Shown one piece after another: positions 17,831-24,983 of a DNA stretch of 64,000 nucleotides. Numbering within the stretch: position 1 is the first letter of the stretch; each line of letters begins with the position of its first letter. This stretch comes from an uncultured Psychrobacter sp. (GTDB lineage Bacteria > Pseudomonadota > Gammaproteobacteria > Pseudomonadales > Moraxellaceae), in contig CANLDW010000002.1 of the NCBI GenBank assembly GCA_947489525.1, positions 124,001 through 188,000 of the forward strand. Direction: 5' to 3'. A program made the translations under genes and the position numbers. Below the pieces are notes generated by a model. The model was not told the origin of the DNA and made no database searches. It saw only the letters and a list, made by a program, of their open reading frames with translations.

Positions 17831-17850
17831 TCCTGTCCTGTCCTGTCCTT
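17831..17850. repeat. 5-bp tandem repeat TCCTG, four copies
   Basis: TCCTG three times then TCCTT, directly after AAAAAGGAG. It lies in the 355-bp spacer between the DUF488 and HIUase-like genes, where I find no coding sequence. Confidence 0.8.
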
Positions 17851-17908
17851 GCAGGCTCACTTATGAAGGTTCAACAGACCCTACTGCTCATAATGATACC
17901 CAGCATAA

Positions 17909-17940
17909 AAAGAGAGGGACTCAACTGAGCCCCTCTCTTT
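17909..17940 (-). terminator. Terminator after the HIUase-like gene
   Basis: AAAGAGAGGG / CCCTCTCTTT (10 bp) extended inside by CTC/GAG around loop AACT. The A-run at 17907-17911 gives a U-tail on the minus strand, downstream of the gene at 17970-18395. Confidence 0.85.
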
Positions 17941-17969
17941 GACGTTTACAATGCGTTTTTCGAATACGA

Positions 17970-18395
17970 TCAGCTACCGCGATACGTGCTGTAGCCGTAT
18001 GGCGATAACGTAATTGGCACATGATAATGGTTGTTATCTTCGATGCTAAAGTTGACTTCAACATAGGGATAAAATGACTTTACACCTTGGTTACGAAAGT
18101 AAGGCGTTGTCTCAAATATGAGCTTGTAGATCCCTTCATGATTGGCGTTACCTGCATTAGGTAAAAAGTTACTGATACGACCATTGTTATCTGTTGTTGC
18201 CGTATTGACTAGTTTCCAGACGCCATCTTGTTGCATCATAAGCTTAACATCGACGTTTGGCACAGGCTTACCTGTACTGATATCCAAGATATGGCTTGAT
18301 AGCTGATAGTCGTCTTGGCTTGCTGCTTGACTTGCTGTAGCACTCATTGCTAAAGCACTACCGAGTACGGCAGCGGTTATCATGTTCTTTGTCAT
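17970..18395 (-). CDS. Exported 5-hydroxyisourate hydrolase / transthyretin-like protein
   Basis: 141 residues with a signal peptide (about 1-24, cut after ASQA). The mature part is the transthyretin-like fold: LSSHILDISTGKPVPNVDV, TTDNNGRI, YKLIFETTPYF, FYPYVEVNF, HYHVPITLSPYGYSTYRGS. The closing Y-R-G-S and the catalytic-type His of SSHIL are the marks of 5-hydroxyisourate hydrolase in urate breakdown. Most bacterial enzymes are cytoplasmic; this one would act in the periplasm. No other urate genes are nearby, so the substrate is uncertain. The start has an AAGGATGAG site. Confidence 0.88.
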   Translation of the reverse strand: MTKNMITAAVLGSALAMSATASQAASQDDYQLSSHILDISTGKPVPNVDVKLMMQQDGVWKLVNTATTDNNGRISNFLPNAGNANHEGIYKLIFETTPYFRNQGVKSFYPYVEVNFSIEDNNHYHVPITLSPYGYSTYRGS

Positions 18396-18625
18396 CGTCT
18401 CATCCTTAATTTATTATTTAACTAAAATAGTTTAGCGGATCAACTTATATAATAAGATTGTTATCTTAGAGCTGATAAATCGTTGTCGTTTGACATAATC
18501 TACCTGCTAGTCTCAAATTCGTTCTCTGAGTACGTGCATAGATTATACTGCTTATAACTATTAAGAATAAATATATTCTGCCAATAAAAGCTTTTTGCGA
18601 ATTAGCATGAACAATAAAAGTAAGC

Positions 18626-18664
18626 AAAAAAAAGAGCAGACAGCTTCAAGAACTGTCCACTCTT
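18626..18664 (-). terminator. Terminator after serA
   Basis: AAGAG-ca-GACAG pairs with CTGTC-ca-CTCTT (18632-18643 with 18653-18664). The eight A at 18626-18633 become a U-run on the minus strand, 20 bp past the serA stop. Confidence 0.75.
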
Positions 18665-18684
18665 ATTTATTCATAGACAAACGA

Positions 18685-19911
18685 CTAAAACAAGATACGC
18701 ACGCGAATGGTTTCTTCAACGTCTTTGAGCTGATCGAGCGCCGCTTTTGAATCGTTGTAGTCTACATCCATGACCAAATAACCGACATCGCCCTCAGTCA
18801 TTAAGCTCTGCGCTAGGATATTGATATTTGCCTCAGCGAACAAGCGGTTGATTTGTGACAGGACGCCTGGGACGTTTTTATGAATGTGCAGCAAGCGATG
18901 TGTGCCTTCTTTGAAGGGGATAGAGACCTCAGGGAAGTTCACTGCAGTAATGGTATCGCCCTGATCTGAATAACGCACAAACTTCTCTGCTACTTCAAAG
19001 CCGATGTTCTCTTGCGCCTCTTGCGTCGAGCCACCGATGTGCGGCGTTAGGATGACATTATCAAATTTACGTAGCGGCGATTCAAACTCTTCATCCGCAG
19101 ACTTTGGCTCCTTTGGGAACACATCAATAGCAGCGCCAAGCACTTTACCTGATTCTAGCACCGCAGCGAGATCATCAATATCAACGCACGTACCGCGCGC
19201 GGCATTAATAAAGTAGCTGCCTTCTTTCATATGGGCAAACTGCTCTGCTTTCATCATGTAGCGCGTGCTTGGCACATCAGGCACATGCAAAGTGACGATA
19301 TCAGCATTTGCCAATAACTCTTCTAAAGAGCCCACTTGCACGGCATTACCCAGCGGTAATTTAGTCACAACGTCGTGATAGATGACCTTCATACCGAAGC
19401 TTTCGGCCAGTACGGATAACTGTGAGCCGATAGAGCCGTAACCGACGATACCGATGGTCTTACCGCGCACTTCATGCGAGTTCTTAGCAGACTTACCCCA
19501 GCCGCCGCGATGTACCGTAGCGTTTTTCTCTGGAATACCGCGGTACAGCATAATGGCTTCAGCCAATACCAGCTCAGCGACCGAGCGGGTATTTGAGTAG
19601 GGTGCGTTAAAGACAGGAATACCCATCTCGCGCGCCGCTTCTAAATCGACTTGATTGGTACCGATACAAAAGCAGCCAATACCGATAAGTTTTTGTGCCT
19701 GCTCTAGTACATCACGAGTCAACTGTGTACGCGAGCGAATACCAATGAAGTGAGCGTCTTTAATCTTTTCGATCAGCTCGTCCGTATCAAGCGCGTGACT
19801 TAGATACTCAATATTGTCGTAGCCGGCAGCTTGCAGTACTTTTAGCGCATTTTCGTGCACGCCTTCTAGCAATAGAAACCGGATCTTATCTTTTTGGAGT
19901 GATAACGTCAT
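18685..19911 (-). CDS. serA: D-3-phosphoglycerate dehydrogenase
   Basis: First step of serine synthesis: oxidises 3-phosphoglycerate with NAD. 408 residues. The order is substrate domain, NAD-binding domain with GKTIGIVGYGSIGSQL (about 148-163), catalytic RGTCVDIDDL and the active-site histidine in LTPHIGGSTQEAQ. A C-terminal ACT domain (THRLLHIHKNVPGVLSQINRLF) is normally the serine feedback site. Enzymes of this length can also reduce 2-oxoglutarate to D-2-hydroxyglutarate. The start has AGGAC upstream. It is divergent from a D-2-hydroxyglutarate-dehydrogenase-like gene 235 bp away. Confidence 0.97.
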   Translation of the reverse strand: MTLSLQKDKIRFLLLEGVHENALKVLQAAGYDNIEYLSHALDTDELIEKIKDAHFIGIRSRTQLTRDVLEQAQKLIGIGCFCIGTNQVDLEAAREMGIPVFNAPYSNTRSVAELVLAEAIMLYRGIPEKNATVHRGGWGKSAKNSHEVRGKTIGIVGYGSIGSQLSVLAESFGMKVIYHDVVTKLPLGNAVQVGSLEELLANADIVTLHVPDVPSTRYMMKAEQFAHMKEGSYFINAARGTCVDIDDLAAVLESGKVLGAAIDVFPKEPKSADEEFESPLRKFDNVILTPHIGGSTQEAQENIGFEVAEKFVRYSDQGDTITAVNFPEVSIPFKEGTHRLLHIHKNVPGVLSQINRLFAEANINILAQSLMTEGDVGYLVMDVDYNDSKAALDQLKDVEETIRVRILF

Positions 19912-20146
19912 GTGGGATTTGTCCTATGATGGTTGTGCATAATATTCTAGATGAACGACACAAAAACAGTCCGGTTATCTTACACAAAATTGACCGAGGA
20001 TGTTAGAGCATACGCTCAAATAAATAGTTACTATTTTATACGGCAATAGACAACCTAACAGTCACCCTGCAATATATAGTCTGGCAATATGGTAGTATTA
20101 ACGTCATGCCTATTCGTTATTTTAGATACCGATAACTGAGACTATT

Positions 20147-21664
20147 ATGACTGTATTACAAACTACGACCGCGCCTGCCCACGAGCGTACGCACGCCGCC
20201 GATCAAGCCAACACAGCTGCGAGCGCTGATATTGAGCTTGGCGCAGCGAGTGCCTCACACAGCAAAGTGGTACAGACCATCCTAAGTGCACTGACTGACG
20301 CGCACGATTTTGATAGCACTCAAATCAAGACCGATGATGAGAGTCTGATGCATTGGGGTAAGGACTGGACAAAACACTTTGCCCCTGCCCCGAGCGCTAT
20401 CGTATTTCCAAAAACAACCGAGCAAGTCCAAGCTATCGTCCTGCTGGCAGGCGAGCACAACGTCGTACTAACCCCAAGTGGCGGACGGACAGGACTCTCG
20501 GCAGGAGCCGTCGCTGCCAATGGTGAGATCGTCGTCAGTATGGATAAGATGAACCGTATTGGTCAATTCTACCCCGCTGATCGTATGGTCGAGATTGAAG
20601 CAGGTGTGGTCACTGAACAGTTGCAGCAGTTCGCTGAATCCAAGGATTTGTACTACCCAGTCGACTTTGCCTCAGCAGGTTCAAGTCAGATGGGCGGCAA
20701 TATCGGCACTAATGCCGGCGGTATTAAGGTGATTCGCTACGGTATGACGCGGCAGTGGATTATGGGACTGACGGTCGTAACAGGCAAGGGTGATATCTTA
20801 CAGCTAAACCGCGGTATGGTAAAAAACGCCACTGGCTACGATCTACGTCAGTTATTTATCGGTAGCGAGGGTACATTAGGACTGGTCACACACGCACAGA
20901 TCAAGCTTGAGCGTCAGCCTCATGATTTAAGTGTCATGGTACTAGGCATGGATAGCTTCAGTGATGTTATGAAGGTGCTATCTGCTTTTCAAGCGCAGAT
21001 TGATCTGACTGCTTTTGAATTCTTTGATGATACCGCGATTGATAAATTAATGGCGCACGGTCAAGTGCAAGAGCCGTTTGAGTCGCGTACTAAGTTCTAT
21101 ACTTTGCTGGAGTTTGAAGCGCCCTATGAGCCTATAATGGATAAGGCGATGGCGATATTTGAGCACTGTATGAGTGAAGGCTGGGTCGTTGATGGCGTCA
21201 TGAGCCAAAGTCTGGCACAAGCGGCTGAGCTGTGGAAGCTGCGCGAGTACATCTCCGAGACTATCTCCGTCTTTACGCCTTATAAGAACGACGTGTCTGT
21301 GCTTATCACTCATGTTCCTGACTTTATCAGCGAGATAGATAAAATAGTCAGTGATAACTATCCTGATTTTGAGGTTTGCTGGTTCGGTCATATCGGCGAC
21401 GGTAATTTGCACTTAAACATCTTAAAGCCGGAGCACATGAGTAAAGATGACTTTTTTCATGAGTGCCAAATCGTTAATAAATACGTGTTTGAAACGGTAC
21501 AAAAATATGGCGGTTCAGTATCTGCTGAACACGGCGTTGGCATGACCAAAAAGCCTTATTTGCACTATAGTCGTAGCAATACTGAGATCGAATACCTAAA
21601 AGAGATCAAAAGAGTATTTGATCCTAACAATATTATGAACCGCGGTAAGATATTCGATATGTAG
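20147..21664 (+). CDS. FAD-binding D-2-hydroxyacid dehydrogenase, D-2-hydroxyglutarate dehydrogenase-like
   Basis: A 505-residue soluble flavoprotein of the FAD-oxidase/PCMH group. The FAD site shows TPSGGRTGLSAGAV (about 104-117) and GGNIGTNAGGIKVIRYG (about 184-200). The C-terminal catalytic part has WFGHIGDGNLHLNIL, whose histidines usually bind a metal, and SAEHGVGMTKK. Family members oxidise D-lactate, glycolate or D-2-hydroxyglutarate. The divergent serA partner favours D-2-hydroxyglutarate, the by-product that must be removed for SerA turnover. An Ala/Thr-rich N-terminal tail of about 30 residues precedes the domain. Substrate is inferred, class is secure. Confidence 0.88.
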   Translation: MTVLQTTTAPAHERTHAADQANTAASADIELGAASASHSKVVQTILSALTDAHDFDSTQIKTDDESLMHWGKDWTKHFAPAPSAIVFPKTTEQVQAIVLLAGEHNVVLTPSGGRTGLSAGAVAANGEIVVSMDKMNRIGQFYPADRMVEIEAGVVTEQLQQFAESKDLYYPVDFASAGSSQMGGNIGTNAGGIKVIRYGMTRQWIMGLTVVTGKGDILQLNRGMVKNATGYDLRQLFIGSEGTLGLVTHAQIKLERQPHDLSVMVLGMDSFSDVMKVLSAFQAQIDLTAFEFFDDTAIDKLMAHGQVQEPFESRTKFYTLLEFEAPYEPIMDKAMAIFEHCMSEGWVVDGVMSQSLAQAAELWKLREYISETISVFTPYKNDVSVLITHVPDFISEIDKIVSDNYPDFEVCWFGHIGDGNLHLNILKPEHMSKDDFFHECQIVNKYVFETVQKYGGSVSAEHGVGMTKKPYLHYSRSNTEIEYLKEIKRVFDPNNIMNRGKIFDM

Positions 21665-21694
21665 AGCATGTTAGCTTGACTTGTAAAAGCCTTT

Positions 21695-21732
21695 AAAAAA
21701 GACGCTAGCTTCTATTCGCTAGCGTCTTTTTT
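21695..21732. terminator. Bidirectional terminator between the FAD dehydrogenase and BLUF genes
   Basis: AAAAAAGACGCTAGC at 21695-21709 pairs exactly with GCTAGCGTCTTTTTT at 21718-21732 around an 8-base loop. The two flanking genes converge. Confidence 0.92.
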
Positions 21733-21771
21733 AATCATTCTTAATGCTAATAAAGTTTATCAAAGCGGCCA

Positions 21772-22395
21772 CTAATAGTTCAGGATATATAGCCCAATAC
21801 ATAACAATACAGCCAAAAACCCTTGAATAATCAAAAACGCTTGGTGCGGCGCGGCAATGTGATTGAACATATTGCCTAAAGCGTTAAAGGTAATACCAGC
21901 GGCTTTGACATGTGGCGGCGTCTCAAAAGTCTTAATCACTTTTAAAAACTCTTCGGTATGTTCAGGCGTCCAGTTATGAGGTGCAAACGGTAAATAAGGT
22001 GCCAATTGTGCGGCCTGCTCCTTGGTTGCTGGTGACCACAACCAACGCTCCAAAAACAGTAAGCGCATGCGCCAATCTAAAAAGATACGCTGCTCTATAG
22101 GCTGCAGTAACAGTACTTTAATATCTTTGTGACGGTTATCAGAGAAGATGCGTTTTTGTAGAGCTAAAATGTGAGACTTTTTGCCCTCTATACATTGTAA
22201 AAAATGATTGTTGCCATAACATAGAATACCTGTGATGCCATGTTGTTCGTTGTACTTACGAGCATGAGCTTCTACCTCATCAAATATAGAAGCACGCAGA
22301 CGTGAGCTCAGCGTCAGGCTACTGACATAGACTAGCTGTACCAGTGCAGAATCAGCAACGTCTGCCAATTCATCAACGATATTGTGTGTGAGCAT
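21772..22395 (-). CDS. BLUF-domain blue-light sensor with C-terminal membrane helix
   Basis: 207 residues. Residues 18-115 form a BLUF (blue light using FAD) domain: Y23 in QLVYVSSLT, N49 in RKYNEQHGITGIL, Q67 in HFLQCIEG, and the W-x-M signature in DWRMRLLF. These are the flavin-switch residues, all present. After a linker the protein ends in a hydrophobic helix (AFLIIQGFLAVLLCIGLYIL), so it is probably anchored in the inner membrane. There is no attached EAL, GGDEF or other output domain; output must be through a partner. Two 17-bp direct repeats lie just upstream of the start. Confidence 0.9.
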   Translation of the reverse strand: MLTHNIVDELADVADSALVQLVYVSSLTLSSRLRASIFDEVEAHARKYNEQHGITGILCYGNNHFLQCIEGKKSHILALQKRIFSDNRHKDIKVLLLQPIEQRIFLDWRMRLLFLERWLWSPATKEQAAQLAPYLPFAPHNWTPEHTEEFLKVIKTFETPPHVKAAGITFNALGNMFNHIAAPHQAFLIIQGFLAVLLCIGLYILNY

Positions 22396-22399
22396 ATTT

Positions 22400-22433
22400 C
22401 AATCCTAAAGCGCTATCAATCCTAAAGTACTAT
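22400..22433. repeat. 17-bp direct duplication upstream of the BLUF gene
   Basis: CAATCCTAAAGCGCTAT at 22400-22416 followed by CAATCCTAAAGTACTAT at 22417-22433, two differences. It overlaps the ribosome-site region of the BLUF gene (start codon at 22395), so duplication may have doubled part of its leader. Confidence 0.8.
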
Positions 22434-22865
22434 TAACAAACATAGGTAAACGAGATAAAAAACAAGAAATACGCTCTACCAAAAAGGGATATTAACTCAC
22501 AAAAACGTAGCAAATAGTTACTACGCTACGCTGTCAATAGCGATGTGACTTGTTATTATGACAGCCGCATAAAAAGTATATTGATTATAAATTGACCATT
22601 TTAGACAAGGCAGTGCAATAGCTGCCAATAGCAATAGACTTTAGCAAAAACAACGATATATTTACTGTTAAAGATAGTTTGATATTGGTACAAGTTACTG
22701 CAAATAATGAAATGAATGATTGTAACAACTATAAGCTTATATTCATATTAACTTATTAACATTGTTACATAAAGACGGCTTCAATAGAGCCATTTGTTTA
22801 CCTTTTTCTTCTTGACTACATCCGACTTACTACCAAATATGTTTTGATATCTAAATAGGAATACT
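22434..22865. other. AT-rich spacer between divergent BLUF and GNAT-nitrilase genes
   Basis: About 430 bp with no coding sequence that I can support. It must hold the promoters of both divergent genes; several AT-rich -10-like stretches are present but none has a convincing -35 partner by eye. Confidence 0.4.
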
Positions 22866-24503
22866 ATGAGTAAAATTGAAAAATTAGATGATTTTCATTT
22901 GACAATTGCCGAGATTAAGAAAAAAGACTATCCTCAGCTCAAAGCGCTGATGGATCGCGTGTATGTCAATTTGGGCGGTGCTTGGTCAAAGACGACCATT
23001 AACACCTTGATCGATGCCTTTCCAGAGGGGCAAATTGCCCTATTTGATCACGATAAGCTGATAGGTATGGTACTCTCTATGCGCGTGGATTATGCTAAGT
23101 TTTCTAACCCGCATACTTATGATGATTTAATCGGTCACAAAGAGATCATCAAAGACAATCCTGAAGGCGACGCTATTTATGGACTCGACGCTTTGATTGA
23201 TCCTGAGTATCGCGGCTATCGTTTGGGTCGCAGACTTTATGACGCGCGTAAAGAGCTGTGTCGTCAGTTAAACTTCCGAGCTATCTTGGCGGGTGGCCGT
23301 ATTCCAAAGTATCAAGATCATCAAGATCTGACCCCAGGCGAGTACATCGATGCGGTCGAATCCCGTGAGATTCACGATCCCGCGCTGTCATTTCAGTTAT
23401 CAAACGGCTTTATCGTCAAGCGTATTTTGACAGGCTATCTACCTGATGATAAGCAGTCTAAGGGTTTTGCTACTTTGCTTGAGTGGGCGAACATCTATTA
23501 CGAGCCCAAAGACTATAAACCTAATACGCGTAAATCTGAGGTGCGTATTGGTGGTATTCAGTGGCAGATGCGTGAGGTGGAGTCCCCTGAAGAGCTCCTC
23601 CAGCAAGTTGAGTTTTTCGTGGATATCATGGCAGATTATAACTCAGACTTTGCCTGCCTGCCGGAGTTCTTTAACGCGCCACTAATGGGACTGTGTGAGT
23701 CTACCGATCAAAACGTGGCCATTCGCTTTTTAGCGGACTACACTGAATGGTTTAAAAATGAGATCTCGCATTTGGCGGTTAGCTATAATGTCAACGTCAT
23801 CACCGGCTCCATGCCGCTACTCGATGAGAACGATACCTTATATAACGTCAGCTACCTGTGCCGCCGTGATGGTACCGTTGAAGAGCAGCGTAAGATTCAT
23901 ATTACCCCGCATGAGCGCAGTGCTTGGGTAATCGAAGGCGGCGATGAGGTCAAAGTCTTTGATACTGACGCTGGCCGCATTGGTATCTTAGTCTGCTATG
24001 ACGTTGAGTTCCCTGAGCTGGCACGCTTAATGGCACTTGATGATATGGACATCTTGTTTGTGCCGTTTTGGACCGATACCCAAAATGGTTACCTACGTGT
24101 ACGTCATTGCGCGCAAGCTCGCGCTATTGAGAACGAGTGCTATGTGATGATTTGTGGCTCAGTCGGTAACCTGCCGCAAGTGGAGAGCCTTGATATTCAG
24201 TACGCGCAGTCGTCCATATTTTCGCCATCGGATTTTGCCTTCCCGCACGACGCTATTATGGCGGAGACAACAGCCAATACCGAGATGGTATTTTTCTCTG
24301 ATGTCAATTTAGACAAGCTCATTCACGTACGTAATGAAGGCTCTGTACACAATCTAATTGATCGCCGTGATGACTTATTTAGTCTTAAGTGGAAGAGGAA
24401 GTCTAAGATATCCGCCAGCAAACTTACTGATGCTGAGCGCCGTGAAAACTCAGGTAGCGTACTTCTCGGTGATCCGTTGCAAGATCGCGCGCAAAAGTTT
24501 TAG
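22866..24503 (+). CDS. GNAT acetyltransferase fused to carbon-nitrogen hydrolase
   Basis: 545 residues, two domains. Residues about 10-195 are a GNAT fold (YPQLKALMDRVY, YGLDALIDPEYRGYRLGRRLYDARKE with the acetyl-CoA R/Q-x-x-G-x-G/A-like loop). Residues about 225-500 are a nitrilase-superfamily hydrolase with its triad E267 (CLPEFF), K343 (EQRKIHI) and C377 (ILVCYDVEFPE). This fusion is a known bacterial architecture; its substrate is unsettled. The stand-alone gene has its own terminator 60 bp behind. The start ATG follows TAGGAA. Confidence 0.9.
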   Translation: MSKIEKLDDFHLTIAEIKKKDYPQLKALMDRVYVNLGGAWSKTTINTLIDAFPEGQIALFDHDKLIGMVLSMRVDYAKFSNPHTYDDLIGHKEIIKDNPEGDAIYGLDALIDPEYRGYRLGRRLYDARKELCRQLNFRAILAGGRIPKYQDHQDLTPGEYIDAVESREIHDPALSFQLSNGFIVKRILTGYLPDDKQSKGFATLLEWANIYYEPKDYKPNTRKSEVRIGGIQWQMREVESPEELLQQVEFFVDIMADYNSDFACLPEFFNAPLMGLCESTDQNVAIRFLADYTEWFKNEISHLAVSYNVNVITGSMPLLDENDTLYNVSYLCRRDGTVEEQRKIHITPHERSAWVIEGGDEVKVFDTDAGRIGILVCYDVEFPELARLMALDDMDILFVPFWTDTQNGYLRVRHCAQARAIENECYVMICGSVGNLPQVESLDIQYAQSSIFSPSDFAFPHDAIMAETTANTEMVFFSDVNLDKLIHVRNEGSVHNLIDRRDDLFSLKWKRKSKISASKLTDAERRENSGSVLLGDPLQDRAQKF

Positions 24504-24565
24504 ATCTTTTATTGGTTTCTGGTCTGTTGCAATTCAGGTTTACTGAAAGCTAGCAATGACTTTAT

Positions 24566-24597
24566 ATAAACGGCTAATGATTTAGCCGTTTATTTTT
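24566..24597 (+). terminator. Terminator after the GNAT-nitrilase gene
   Basis: ATAAACGGCTAA / TTAGCCGTTTAT (12-bp perfect stem), loop of four bases, then TTTT. Confidence 0.88.
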
Positions 24598-24654
24598 ATA
24601 AGCCAAGATAGATATTTAGTTGGTATATATAGCGAGCTATAGTTAAATCACTAT

Positions 24655-24768
24655 AAAACCGATAGAGTGCTACTGGAATAAATTTTACGTAGCATCGAAA
24701 AGTGCGAAGCGCACAGCAAGCAAGTAAAATTTGTACCAGTAGCACGGTATTATTAACGTATCGATTTT
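24655..24768. repeat. 114-bp nested palindromic intergenic element
   Basis: Four nested pairs of arms share one centre. The outer pair is AAAACCGATA (24655-24664) with TATCGATTTT (24759-24768). Next is GTGCTACTGG (24667-24676) with CCAGTAGCAC (24736-24745), a perfect match. AAATTTTAC (24680-24688) pairs with GTAAAATTT (24724-24732). The apex is GTGCG (24702-24706) with CGCAC (24710-24714). It looks like a dispersed palindromic element (MITE- or REP-like) of this lineage. There is no ORF inside. Confidence 0.75.
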
Positions 24769-24792
24769 ATTTCATATTGACTATATCCTTAT

Positions 24793-24828
24793 CAGATAGT
24801 GATAAATTGCCAGTTAGTGATAAATTGT
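24793..24828. repeat. 18-bp direct duplication upstream of ileS
   Basis: CAGATAGTGATAAATTGC at 24793-24810 is followed at once by CAGTTAGTGATAAATTGT at 24811-24828, and a partial third copy (CAGTTAATG) follows. A TATAAT at 24901-24906 downstream may be the ileS -10 box. Confidence 0.8.
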
Positions 24829-24983
24829 CAGTTAATGTTCACCAACGCCTTCTGATAACGTCTGTCTAAACCAGTCCTTTTTACCCTGTCCGTTTTGACA
24901 TATAATAGCTCTCATTCTACGTATGTCAAAACAAGTACTATCTGTTTGACTAATACTATCCTTATTCTAACAAGACCTCTTTT

